Notes: generated by a model not told the origin, from the letters alone. Shown: positions 7,537-15,282, counted from the stretch's first letter. The stretch is 32,024 nt of DNA from JBAXRT01 sp037131065 (GCA_037131065.1 JBAXRT010000016.1:1-32024), one strand, 5' to 3'. Program-made: numbers and translations.

Positions 7537-7911
7537 TTAATTGTTCTTTGCGCCCTGATCGATCCAGGTCTTTATGGTGCCATTATCCTTGGTGTTGCCA
7601 TAGGCAGCCATGACGCCACCAGCCTGCAGACAGGTGTAAAGTATGCTTCCGGCGCCATTGGATGGAATCACAAATCCATTATCCATCAGGCTTTTGTAGG
7701 CGTTGGCAGGAGCAAGGTCAGGTTTTGGTCCCGAACCCACGTGACATCCTGCGCCATTGCATCTTTCAAAGATGGGCTGGACGTTCAGAGAAAAACTGAC
7801 CGTGTCATTCGGATTGACAGGTTCCGGCTTGATCACTGTGTATTCACAGGCTGTCAGAAATAATATTCCCACAAGAATGGAAATAGAGTTAATCAGTACT
7901 TGTTTTTGCAT
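7537..7911 (-). CDS. Haem lipoprotein with CX4CH motif (cytochrome c-like)
   Basis: The 124-residue precursor has a lipoprotein signal (LFLTAC, Cys22). It has a single CNGAGCH motif at residues 51-57, which is CX4CH, not the usual CXXCH. The surrounding text (FSLNVQPIFERC before it, and a PDLAPANAYKSLMDNGFVIP segment and closing IKTWIDQGAKNN helix after it) matches the planctomycete-type cytochrome c fold common in Bacteroidota, where this longer motif recurs. The protein is probably anchored in the outer membrane. It shares an operon with a T9SS-sorted haem protein (41 bases upstream) and a beta-barrel gene. Whether haem is covalently bound at the longer motif depends on the cytochrome c maturation system and cannot be told here. 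Confidence 0.8.
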   Translation of the reverse strand: MQKQVLINSISILVGILFLTACEYTVIKPEPVNPNDTVSFSLNVQPIFERCNGAGCHVGSGPKPDLAPANAYKSLMDNGFVIPSNGAGSILYTCLQAGGVMAAYGNTKDNGTIKTWIDQGAKNN

Positions 7912-7951
7912 ATTGATTAAGTTTATGGTTATTTGATTGCTGTTTGGTAAA

Positions 7952-8740
7952 TCACAATACGATCATCTTTTTTGTAACAAAAGCGTTACCGGCCGATAGC
8001 CGGACAAAATAAAGGCCTGCAGGAATGGTCCCGCGGGTATCAATGGAACTGACATGTTCCCCCGGATTCTGGTTTTCGAATATCCATGTACCGACCAGGG
8101 AGCCTGCCATGTTCAAAATATCAATTTTAACAGTTTGCTGATTCTCCAGCCGGTAAGCCAGGCCAATGAAGTCGCGGACAGGGTTCGGATAGAGGAGGAG
8201 AGAAAAGTCTTTTATTTCCCCAATGGAAGTGTTCACTTTTTCGGCAACAACAAGGGTTGAAAGTTTTGTTACAGGTTTGTTTATGGTAAAGGCACCATAG
8301 AATGTAACTGAACCAGTTCCGGCGATCGGTGCCTGCCATTTGAATGTCCATGTTTTGGGGTTTGCAGAACTGGAGCTGGTCTGGGTGATATATTTTCCAT
8401 TGCCAACCAGTTTGGAACCGGTCCCGGCGATCAGGGTGCCGAGCAAAGTTCCATCAGTGGCCTGGGGAGAAACCTCAAAGCCCTTGCTGCCGGTCCCGCT
8501 CACTGTAACGGTAATATTATAAGTAACCCCAGGAGTATATCCATCGGCGGGGACATCGGATGTAATCCAACCTGAAACGGAAGTGGCCGTTCCATTGTGG
8601 CAATCAGTACAATCCTTGCCATCCGAGGGAGAGCCCGTATAACCTGCAGGGGAACCCTGCGGATACTTAAGGTCATTCCCGCTGAACCCGGTCAGCAGTA
8701 AGATCAGGAGAAGGGGCAGAAATTTAAGGAGATGCTTCAT
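7952..8740 (-). CDS. T9SS-sorted haem-motif protein (choice-of-anchor V-like)
   Basis: This 262-residue precursor has a signal peptide ending near LLTGFSG. A short GSPAGYTGSPSDGKDCTDCHNG segment with one CXXCH site (residues 44-48) leads into a Reeler or choice-of-anchor V-like beta domain (about 50-175). The C-terminal 80 residues form a type A T9SS sorting domain: LYPNPVRDF, a central strand, GLYFVRL, and a final KKMIVL. Such proteins cross the outer membrane through the type IX system and stay on the cell surface. It is the first gene of the four-gene unit ending at 6103. A haem-binding motif on a surface-delivered protein fits a terminal electron acceptor or contact role; this is inference. 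Confidence 0.85.
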   Translation of the reverse strand: MKHLLKFLPLLLILLLTGFSGNDLKYPQGSPAGYTGSPSDGKDCTDCHNGTATSVSGWITSDVPADGYTPGVTYNITVTVSGTGSKGFEVSPQATDGTLLGTLIAGTGSKLVGNGKYITQTSSSSANPKTWTFKWQAPIAGTGSVTFYGAFTINKPVTKLSTLVVAEKVNTSIGEIKDFSLLLYPNPVRDFIGLAYRLENQQTVKIDILNMAGSLVGTWIFENQNPGEHVSSIDTRGTIPAGLYFVRLSAGNAFVTKKMIVL

Positions 8741-8757
8741 TACTGTTTGATTAATTT

Positions 8758-8794
8758 AAAAAAGGCTTCAGGAACAGATCCCTGAAGCCTTTTT
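8758..8794 (-). terminator. Rho-independent terminator after the hexahaem lipoprotein gene
   Basis: An inverted repeat of GGCTTCAGG (8764-8772) and CCTGAAGCC (8781-8789) is extended by A and T runs on each side. On the minus strand the stem is followed by six T. It lies 17 bases after the hexahaem gene and before the T9SS-sorted gene, so the hexahaem gene is largely a separate transcript. Confidence 0.8.
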
Positions 8795-8811
8795 ACTAAA
8801 CGAACAACATT

Positions 8812-9867
8812 CTATTCATTTAATGCTGCAAGGCTTGCATCCAGCATATCGCTGGTATAAGCGTAGTTGTGCATGCCCGCGCTGCGATCGTAGTAAACCA
8901 GTTTATAATTCCAAACAACGGCAAGTTGTTTCTGCGTGTATTTTTTAGGAACGAGTACATTATGTGAAGCAGAGTCAATGATCTTCTTGGCGATCAGCGC
9001 ATCCTGAAGAGCAAGGTATTTTTCTTCAATAACAAGCTGTTTCTCTTCCATCTTGGCCTGGGTCATGTTACCGTTGTGGCAACCATCAATGTTGCATCCG
9101 AAAAGGTTATCGCCCTCTTCTTCGTTGCCGATCCAGAGTGAGTGACCTCCGGTGAGATTACCAACTGCTTTTGCGCCATGACATGAGGTGCAGGAGGAGT
9201 TGTCTTTGTGGCTGGTGTTGGTATATGGGGTGCCGAATTCAAAGGCTCCTTTTCCACCAAGTACAAGCGACTGACCACCATAATGCGGCCCCCAGCGAGA
9301 ACTTGTAACCTTGAGTGAGTCGGTACCTACAGGGTTGGTAACCCAGGGGCTGGTTGTACGGGCCTGGTGACACCTTCCACAGAGATTGCCTGAACCACCG
9401 TTAGCGGGGAAGTCCATGGTAATGCTTTTGTTGATTCGAAGGTTGTAGGGAGCCGTTGTTTTCAATGCCCAGTCAGAAGTTGTGTAAGTTGAATGAATGT
9501 TGTGGCAGGTACGGCAGTTGATCGGAGCAGGATCAGTAACCTCAGCTAAAGTAGTATCAGCGCCGGTAGCGACACATTCAATAAAGCCCTGGCTTGTATG
9601 GCAGGCAGCACATGTTTTACGATTCTCGAATGCAGTACTTCCGGTTGCATGCTGAGAAGCATCATACTGGAAGATCTTTGCAACGATTGAATCAGAGAAA
9701 TTATGGCACTGGGTACAGGTTGCGTTGGCATCCTGGCCATTGGTGCCATCTTTACCGGCAGGACCTGCAGGACCCTGGGGTCCCTCCTTGGTACAGCTGG
9801 TAAACATAAGGGCTGCAGCGGAGATCAGCATCCCGGCTGCAAAAAGTTTAGTAATCAGTCTTTTCAT
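8812..9867 (-). CDS. Hexahaem lipoprotein cytochrome c with collagen-like spacer
   Basis: The 351-residue precursor has a lipobox (FTSC, Cys25). It is followed at once by six Gly-X-Y triplets (GPQGPAGPAGKDGTNGQD, residues 29-46), then a haem domain. Haem sites are CXXCH at 51, 86, 118, 163 and 226, and one CX4CH (CNIDGCH) at 258-264. The C-terminal 80 residues are helical and lack haem motifs. The layout suggests a lipid-anchored cytochrome held away from the outer membrane by a short rod. The gene is followed by its own terminator and preceded by two Fnr-like operators and a promoter-like box, so it is probably the direct target of the adjacent Crp/Fnr regulator. It may be an outer-membrane reductase or electron relay; the substrate is unknown. 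Confidence 0.88.
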   Translation of the reverse strand: MKRLITKLFAAGMLISAAALMFTSCTKEGPQGPAGPAGKDGTNGQDANATCTQCHNFSDSIVAKIFQYDASQHATGSTAFENRKTCAACHTSQGFIECVATGADTTLAEVTDPAPINCRTCHNIHSTYTTSDWALKTTAPYNLRINKSITMDFPANGGSGNLCGRCHQARTTSPWVTNPVGTDSLKVTSSRWGPHYGGQSLVLGGKGAFEFGTPYTNTSHKDNSSCTSCHGAKAVGNLTGGHSLWIGNEEEGDNLFGCNIDGCHNGNMTQAKMEEKQLVIEEKYLALQDALIAKKIIDSASHNVLVPKKYTQKQLAVVWNYKLVYYDRSAGMHNYAYTSDMLDASLAALNE

Positions 9868-9932
9868 TTTCTTACATTTTTGTTAATTAATACATTTATC
9901 GCAGCAGACAACTTGTGAAATTATTCGCAAAG

Positions 9933-9940
9933 CAAAATTA
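9933..9940 (-). promoter_or_regulatory. Possible -7 promoter box for the hexahaem gene
   Basis: On the minus strand this reads TAATTTTG, an exact match to the Bacteroidota TAnnTTTG element, 66 bases upstream of the start codon. No TTG stands at the expected -33 position, as is common for activator-dependent promoters. The nearer Fnr-like operator is centred about 70 bases upstream of the box. Confidence 0.45.
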
Positions 9941-9995
9941 TTTAAGTTAAGATACAGAGCCCAGGCCGGCCGGGTGAGATTTATAGAGGAAATTG

Positions 9996-10009
9996 TTGAG
10001 ATATATCAA
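9996..10009. promoter_or_regulatory. Fnr-like operator A (upstream of hexahaem gene)
   Basis: The sequence TTGAGATATATCAA is a palindrome with one mismatch to the Fnr consensus TTGAT-N4-ATCAA. Its longer context (TTGTTGAGATATATCAATC) is nearly the same as that of the site upstream of the regulator gene. It lies 21 bp, two helical turns, from operator B. Confidence 0.65.
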
Positions 10010-10016
10010 TCCATCA

Positions 10017-10030
10017 TTGATATATATCAA
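10017..10030. promoter_or_regulatory. Fnr-like operator B (perfect palindrome)
   Basis: TTGATATATATCAA is a perfect 14-bp palindrome and an exact TTGAT-N4-ATCAA Fnr/Crp site. It lies in the gap between the regulator gene and the hexahaem cytochrome gene, about 150 bases upstream of the latter's start. Confidence 0.72.
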
Positions 10031-10062
10031 TATTTACATAAGGAAGTTGACAAATACCGGAA

Positions 10063-10758
10063 TCAGCCTGTTTCGCTGATCTGGCGCATCTGTTTCGGAT
10101 TGGTGATGTGGATCGATCCCCCGTCAATAGTAAGTATGCCCTCTTCCTTGAATTCTTTCAGGATCCTGATTGCACTCTCTTTCGACATTCCCGAAATATC
10201 GGCAAGGTCCTGTCGGGAAATGGTCATTTCAAAGGGGTTCGCACAATATATTTTTTCGGAGAGATAGAAAAGGGCATCAGCAATTCTGCCATGCATTTGT
10301 TTTTGCGTAAGGCTGATAACCTGTTCAAAATTGAAAATCGCCTGAAGGGAAACCCGTTTGATAAATTCATCAGCGAAATCGGGATTTTCCCGGATCAGTT
10401 TCTTAAAAATATTGACATCTACCAGGCAGGCCGTTGAATCCTCAACGGCAGAAGCAGAATAGTGATGCCGGTTATCTACATATATACCAGGGCCAAAAAC
10501 ATAATCAACCGGCTTGACAAGGGCGAGAATTAAATTTTTACCATACCCTTCGATGTAGAGTTTCGCAAGCCCGGATGTCACGCAAACGAAATGAGGAGAG
10601 GGAGTACCTTGTTTAAAAATAATCTCACCAGCCCTGTAGTTTACCTGGAACCTGCCATGGTTGATCAACTCCAGCTCGAAAGGGGTCAGATAATTAAAAA
10701 TAGATGTTTTGCAGTTACAGTCCTTACAGTTAGACGAATTCTGGGCTTTTCCTACCAT
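10063..10758 (-). CDS. Crp/Fnr-family transcriptional regulator
   Basis: The product is 231 residues from the ATG at 10758; a TTG at 10770 would add four. A cyclic-nucleotide-binding beta barrel (about residues 30-140, with YRAGEIIFKQG and SGLAKLYIEG) leads to a dimer helix and a winged helix-turn-helix (ISRQDLADISGMSKESAIRILKEF). The recognition helix keeps the E-x-x-x-R arrangement that reads TGA/TCA half-sites. Near the N-terminus is a cysteine group, NCKDCNC (Cys11, 14 and 16 from this start), recalling the cluster-binding Cys of Fnr. Haem-, Fe-S- or NO-sensing variants exist in the family, so the signal is uncertain. Three matching operators flank the gene, and it probably activates the downstream cytochrome gene and regulates itself. 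Confidence 0.9.
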   Translation of the reverse strand: MVGKAQNSSNCKDCNCKTSIFNYLTPFELELINHGRFQVNYRAGEIIFKQGTPSPHFVCVTSGLAKLYIEGYGKNLILALVKPVDYVFGPGIYVDNRHHYSASAVEDSTACLVDVNIFKKLIRENPDFADEFIKRVSLQAIFNFEQVISLTQKQMHGRIADALFYLSEKIYCANPFEMTISRQDLADISGMSKESAIRILKEFKEEGILTIDGGSIHITNPKQMRQISETG

Positions 10759-10803
10759 CCTCTCAATCAATAAAATATATCAGGCGATCTATCTATGGAA
10801 GTA

Positions 10804-10833
10804 CAAAAATAAAGATTAATTGACATAAAACAA
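10804..10833 (-). promoter_or_regulatory. Promoter of the Crp/Fnr regulator gene
   Basis: On the minus strand a TTG (10833-10831) is followed after exactly 19 bases by TATTTTTG (10811-10804), matching both elements of the Bacteroidota sigma-ABfr promoter. The box lies 45 bases before the ATG at 10758. Operator C is centred about 66 bases upstream of the box, a class I-like position. Confidence 0.65.
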
Positions 10834-10863
10834 GTTTTTCATCATTTTTTATCAATGGTGTTG

Positions 10864-10877
10864 TTGAGAAATATCAA
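10864..10877. promoter_or_regulatory. Fnr-like operator C (upstream of the regulator)
   Basis: TTGAGAAATATCAA has the same TTGAG left arm and ATCAA right arm as operator A, and shares its flanks (TTGTTGAGA, then ATATCAATC). It lies between the asd stop and the regulator promoter, which suggests autoregulation. Confidence 0.6.
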
Positions 10878-10896
10878 TCAGGCAAGTGGATCTGTA

Positions 10897-11886
10897 TCAA
10901 ACCAATTCCCGGGAAATAAGGTAGCTTGCTATCTGGACGGCGTTAGTAGCGGCTCCTTTGCGAAGGTTATCGGCAACAATGAAAAGGTTGACAGCATTGG
11001 GTATTGATTCATCAAGTCGGATCCTTCCGACAAAGACGTCATCCTTCCCTTCGGCCTCCATTGGCATCGGATAGATATTATTTTCCACATCGTCGCGGAT
11101 GGTAACACCGGGGAAGGCGGACAGAACAGAGCGGATGGCCTGGAGATTGACCTTGTCTTTGAATTCGATGTTTACCGCTTCTGAATGACCAATGAGTACG
11201 GGTACCCGAACGATCGTTGCGGTAATGTTGATGGAGGGATCACCAACGATTTTACGGGTTTCGAAGACAAGCTTCATCTCTTCGGTGGTATACCCATTTG
11301 GGAGGAAAGACCCGCCGTGTGGAAAGAGGTTCAAATCAATCGGATATGGATAGGCCATCTCGGCGGCAGCCCCCCTCCGCTCGTTTTCCATTTGCCTGAC
11401 CGCTTTCTCCCCTGTTCCAGATACGGACTGGTAGGTGGAGATCACCAACCTCCTGATCCCAAAGGTCCGGTGGAGAGGGGCGATGACCATGACAAGCTGG
11501 ATGGTAGAGCAATTCGGATTTGCGATGATCTTGTGGTTACGTGTAAGAATTCCGGCATTGATTTCTGGAACGACCAGCGGGATCTCCGGGTCTGTTCTCC
11601 AGGCTGAGGAGTTGTCGATGACAGTTGAGCCCACAGAAGCATACCTCGGCGCCCATTCTCCGGACACGGCTGCTCCTGCAGAAAAAATTGCCAGCTCTGG
11701 TTTCAGTTTAACTGCCTGTTCGTTGCTGACCACCGGATATTGGTTCCCGTTGAATTCAACAGTTTTTCCGACCGATTTCGGAGATGCCACCGGAATGATC
11801 TGATCAGGGATGAGGTTATGTTCCCGGAGCACCTTTAATATTTCGCGTCCTACCAGACCGGTAGCGCCAACCACGGCAATTTTCAT
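10897..11886 (-). CDS. asd: Aspartate-semialdehyde dehydrogenase
   Basis: This 329-residue cytosolic enzyme makes L-aspartate 4-semialdehyde from aspartyl phosphate with NADPH, a branch point for lysine, diaminopimelate, methionine and threonine. It begins MKIAVVGATGLVG, the nucleotide-binding loop. The catalytic Cys126 lies in NPNCSTIQL, and the downstream SVSGTGEKAVRQ and PHGG segments are typical. Start ATG 11886 is chosen because the Rossmann strand begins there; the upstream GTG at 11898 adds only MVVS. It is transcribed away from the lamin-tail gene and ends about 20 bases before operator C. Length is normal for the family and no key residue is missing. It appears to be a single-gene unit. 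Confidence 0.95.
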   Translation of the reverse strand: MKIAVVGATGLVGREILKVLREHNLIPDQIIPVASPKSVGKTVEFNGNQYPVVSNEQAVKLKPELAIFSAGAAVSGEWAPRYASVGSTVIDNSSAWRTDPEIPLVVPEINAGILTRNHKIIANPNCSTIQLVMVIAPLHRTFGIRRLVISTYQSVSGTGEKAVRQMENERRGAAAEMAYPYPIDLNLFPHGGSFLPNGYTTEEMKLVFETRKIVGDPSINITATIVRVPVLIGHSEAVNIEFKDKVNLQAIRSVLSAFPGVTIRDDVENNIYPMPMEAEGKDDVFVGRIRLDESIPNAVNLFIVADNLRKGAATNAVQIASYLISRELV

Positions 11887-11906
11887 ACTCACAACCAAAT
11901 ACCGTG

Positions 11907-11914
11907 CAAAGATA
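11907..11914 (-). promoter_or_regulatory. Possible -7 promoter box for asd
   Basis: On the minus strand this reads TATCTTTG, an exact TAnnTTTG match, 20 bases before the asd start codon. No clear TTG -33 element is present at 19-21 bases. Confidence 0.4.
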
Positions 11915-12004
11915 TGATTACGACTGACACGAATGAAAAAACCACCATAAAATGACCCTCATCGTATCACCTTTTACCACCGAAACCGATTAAAGAGAAA
12001 AAAG

Positions 12005-14596
12005 ATGAAACGTTTTCTTCTCCCTCTCCTTTGTTTACCGGTGTTTGCGTTTTCACAGGTGATGGATCATTTTACAGACGGAAACTTCACCAAAGATCCA
12101 TCCTGGACCGGGGATACCGGGGACTTCAAGGTGAACGGATCACATCAGTTGCAGCTGAATTCGTCGGGCAGCGATACCGCCGTGCTGGCAACCATGACCA
12201 CAACATTCAAAAAACACACCTGGAAATTCTGGGTAAAAGTTGCTTATAACACATCGGCAAACAACTTTGCCAGGGTCTACCTGATGGCTGACACCAGCTG
12301 GCTGGGCCAGGGTGTCAGGGGCTATTACCTGCAAATCGGAGGGCCGGACGACAGCATCTTCATTGTAAGACAGAATGGAAATGATCACAGGCGAATCCAG
12401 TGTTTCGCAAGTTACCGCACAAACAAATCAGCAAACAGTCTCAGCATAGAAATCAAAAAAGACGAAAACGGAAACTGGAAAACCTTTATTGACACCCTGG
12501 GTGGGAGCAACTTTATTCAGGACAGGTCCTTTATTGACACAACAATCCGCGACTGCAAATATTTTGGACTCTTCTGCAGGTATACATCCAGCAATTCGAC
12601 CAAAACCTATTTTGATGATTTTTATTCGGGTCCGGAAATTACGGATACGCTTCCGCCGGCAGTAGCGACATGTGTCACCGACGATTCCTCCGGAGTCAGT
12701 CTTACGTTTACGGAAAATTTAAAATTGCCAGAGGCAACAGCTTCTGGTCACTTTTTCCTGATCAACCAGTCGGCAGAGCCAGAAGAGGTGGCGGTTGATC
12801 CCCTGAATCCCTCACATCTTTTCCTTTTGTTCTCCGTGCCGTTTGAGGAGGGTATTCAACAGGAAATCAGGATCACAGGGTTAGAGGATCTGTCGGGGAA
12901 CCTCATAAAAGACACGGTAGTTCAGACTTTTTATTACAGACCGAAGGGCTTTGACATTCTCATCAATGAGATCATGTATGATCCCAATCCCAAGGTTTAT
13001 CTTCCTGACCAGGAGTTTGTAGAGCTTTACAACAAAACCTCTTACCCGATCAGTCTGGAAGGCTGGATATTTTCGTTTGGTAACTACCAGAAAAAATTAC
13101 CGGAAATTTTCATTGCCCCCAGGGGTTATTTACTGTTCGTGAGTGATTCGGCAAAATTTTCCGGTTTCGGCAAAGCGATCAACCTGTTCACTTCGGCGAC
13201 ATCACTTTCCAATGAAGGCGCTGCATTAACGCTGAAAGATCGTCAACAGCGCATAATCCATTCGACAAGTTACTCCCCGGACTGGTTTCATAAATCCTTT
13301 AAAGAGGAGGGGGGCTGGTCGCTTGAAATGACAGATCCGGAAAATCCCTGCGGCTGCGGTGAAAACTGGGAAGCCTCGACGGATGGTTCGGGGGGGACTC
13401 CCGGCAGGGTTAATTCAGTTTCAAAGAAGAATCCTGACATGATCACTCCTGTTGCAGAGAGGACGGTGATTGAGGATACGGTAACCCTTGAAATCATTTT
13501 TTCTGAACCCATGGACAGTCTTTCGCTGAGAACTGAGCTCTTCCAGATCAAAGGACCCGAAGAATTTATACCAGGAGAATTGGAACTCATCCCGCCTGCC
13601 TATCAGCGTGTCAGGTTTAAAACGGCTACCCCTTTTCAGAAGGGGTTTCAATATTCGGTTTTCTTTAAACAGGGGATCAAAGATTGTTCAGGGAATGATG
13701 TTGACACATCACGTATTCTCAGGGCGGCTATTCCCGACACTATTGAGGCATCAGACCTTGTCATCAATGAAATTTTATTCAACCCGGCCAGCGGTGGCAG
13801 CCGTTTTGTTGAACTGTATAACCCGTCAATGAAAGTCCTGGATATATCCACCCTGGTAATGTCGGATCACGAGATCCTCCCGGAGGAGGGTGAATCTGGC
13901 AAACCTATTACCGGAGAGAAATACCTTGTATTCCCGGGTGATTATGTCGTGGCAGCCCCGGATCCGCAGGACATTTTTTCAAGGTATTTTTGTCCTGAAA
14001 GGAAAAATTTCATTGAAATGGCAGGGTTCCCAGTCCTTGATGATGACACGGGAACCCTTATTCTGGCAGTTAAGGGAGATCTCATGGCCATTGACAAGGT
14101 CCGGTATGACCATGAGATGCATTATCCATTACTCTCTTCCGAGGAGGGGGTTTCGCTTGAGAGACTAAGTCCATTCAGATCGTCGGGTGATCCTCAGAAC
14201 TGGCATTCGGCCTCGGAGACCTCGGGGTTTGGCACACCCGGAAGAGAGAATTCACAGGTCATCCGCATGGAGGATTCAGAATCTTTCGCCGGGGTTTCGC
14301 CGGAGATCTTCTCGCCTGACAACGATGGAAGAGATGATGTTGTCAGCATCAGGCTCAGGACAGGTGATGCTGGCTACCAGGCGACCATCGCTATTTTTGA
14401 TCATATGGGAAGATGTGTAAGGAAACTGGTCAACAATGTGCTGATCTCCGGGGCAGAAAACTTCTCCTGGGACGGCACTGATGACAATGGAAAAAAGGCT
14501 CCGATAGGCTTTTACATTGTATATATTGAAACATTCAAGCCGGATGGCACAATAAAAAGGGTAAAAAAAACAACCATTCTCGGCGGAAAGATTTAA
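12005..14596 (+). CDS. Secreted multidomain protein with two lamin-tail domains and FlgD-like C-terminus
   Basis: The 863-residue product starts with a signal peptide (MKRFLLPLLCLPVFAFSQ). A jelly-roll-like region follows (about 20-210), then two SbsA-like Ig domains (about 215-312 and 475-580), each leading into a lamin-tail domain (about 317-470 and 583-755) that opens with the motif LINEI or VINEI followed by FVELYN. The last 100 residues form a FlgD-like domain (FSPDNDGRDD, then FSWDGTDDNG and PIGFYIVYIE), a common terminal module of surface proteins in Bacteroidota that may act in T9SS export. Lamin-tail proteins of this type are extracellular and of unknown function; nuclease partners are common elsewhere but none is visible here. 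The stop codon overlaps the end of the convergent comF gene. Confidence 0.85.
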   Translation: MKRFLLPLLCLPVFAFSQVMDHFTDGNFTKDPSWTGDTGDFKVNGSHQLQLNSSGSDTAVLATMTTTFKKHTWKFWVKVAYNTSANNFARVYLMADTSWLGQGVRGYYLQIGGPDDSIFIVRQNGNDHRRIQCFASYRTNKSANSLSIEIKKDENGNWKTFIDTLGGSNFIQDRSFIDTTIRDCKYFGLFCRYTSSNSTKTYFDDFYSGPEITDTLPPAVATCVTDDSSGVSLTFTENLKLPEATASGHFFLINQSAEPEEVAVDPLNPSHLFLLFSVPFEEGIQQEIRITGLEDLSGNLIKDTVVQTFYYRPKGFDILINEIMYDPNPKVYLPDQEFVELYNKTSYPISLEGWIFSFGNYQKKLPEIFIAPRGYLLFVSDSAKFSGFGKAINLFTSATSLSNEGAALTLKDRQQRIIHSTSYSPDWFHKSFKEEGGWSLEMTDPENPCGCGENWEASTDGSGGTPGRVNSVSKKNPDMITPVAERTVIEDTVTLEIIFSEPMDSLSLRTELFQIKGPEEFIPGELELIPPAYQRVRFKTATPFQKGFQYSVFFKQGIKDCSGNDVDTSRILRAAIPDTIEASDLVINEILFNPASGGSRFVELYNPSMKVLDISTLVMSDHEILPEEGESGKPITGEKYLVFPGDYVVAAPDPQDIFSRYFCPERKNFIEMAGFPVLDDDTGTLILAVKGDLMAIDKVRYDHEMHYPLLSSEEGVSLERLSPFRSSGDPQNWHSASETSGFGTPGRENSQVIRMEDSESFAGVSPEIFSPDNDGRDDVVSIRLRTGDAGYQATIAIFDHMGRCVRKLVNNVLISGAENFSWDGTDDNGKKAPIGFYIVYIETFKPDGTIKRVKKTTILGGKI

Positions 14597-15282
14597 TTCA
14601 TGGCGACGGCGATGGCGGCAATGCTCACCCTGATTCCCGGGGCTGCTGCCAGAGCCTGGATGCAGGCTTCGATGGTTGCCCCTGTAGTAATGACATCATC
14701 GACCAGTAAAACATGCGATCCTTCAAATTTTTGCGGATCCCTGACGGTAAAAGTCTCGGACACATTTTCCCATCTTTTGAAACGTGATTTTTTCGTCTGG
14801 GTTTCGGTTTCCAGGTTTCGGATCAGTTCACGGTTCTCCACCGGAACTCCCATTGCAGATGAGAGGCCTATGCCAAACTGTTCACTCTGATTGTATCCCC
14901 TGGAGACAAATTTTTTCCTGTGAAGCGGTACGGGAATGATCCATGAAATGTCGCTGAACGGGGGTGTCTGTTTAAGGTACAGCCCATAGCGGTTTCCCAG
15001 CAGAATCCCGATGTCCTTCCTGCCCTTGTATTTAAGTTTATGAATAAGCTCCTGCGTGCAATTTCCTTTATTAAAATGAAGGAAAGCGGCAGCGGAATTG
15101 ATGCGGACACGACCCCAGAAAAGCCTACTGACAGGATTTTCTGGGTCGAGGTGAAAATTTGTTTTCGGAAGGTGATACTCGCATTTCTGACAGATCACAT
15201 CTTCCGACCGCCACAGGGAATTGCCGCATAATGCGCAGATTCTTGGGTAGACCAGTGAAATAAAATCTTCAATCCAAAACAT
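14593..15282 (-). CDS. comF: ComF-family phosphoribosyltransferase-like protein
   Basis: The 229-residue protein has an N-terminal zinc ribbon with Cys16, 19, 31 and 34 (CALCG and CQKC). A phosphoribosyltransferase fold follows, ending in the PRPP-binding motif VLLVDDVITTGAT. The central LIHKLKYKGRKDIGILLG and PVPLHRKKFVSRGYNQSE segments are diagnostic of ComF. Members are linked to DNA uptake and transformation in several bacteria, but the biochemical activity is not settled and many non-competent bacteria carry one. No competence genes lie nearby. Its stop overlaps that of the convergent lamin-tail gene (shared TTAA at 14593-14596). Length and motifs are normal. Confidence 0.92.
   Translation of the reverse strand: MFWIEDFISLVYPRICALCGNSLWRSEDVICQKCEYHLPKTNFHLDPENPVSRLFWGRVRINSAAAFLHFNKGNCTQELIHKLKYKGRKDIGILLGNRYGLYLKQTPPFSDISWIIPVPLHRKKFVSRGYNQSEQFGIGLSSAMGVPVENRELIRNLETETQTKKSRFKRWENVSETFTVRDPQKFEGSHVLLVDDVITTGATIEACIQALAAAPGIRVSIAAIAVAMN

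Noticed and set aside
5981..8811. Further Fnr-like operators before the other cytochrome units
   Set aside because: I searched by eye upstream of the genes starting at 5980, 6531, 7911 and 8740 and found no TTGA-N6-TCAA palindrome.
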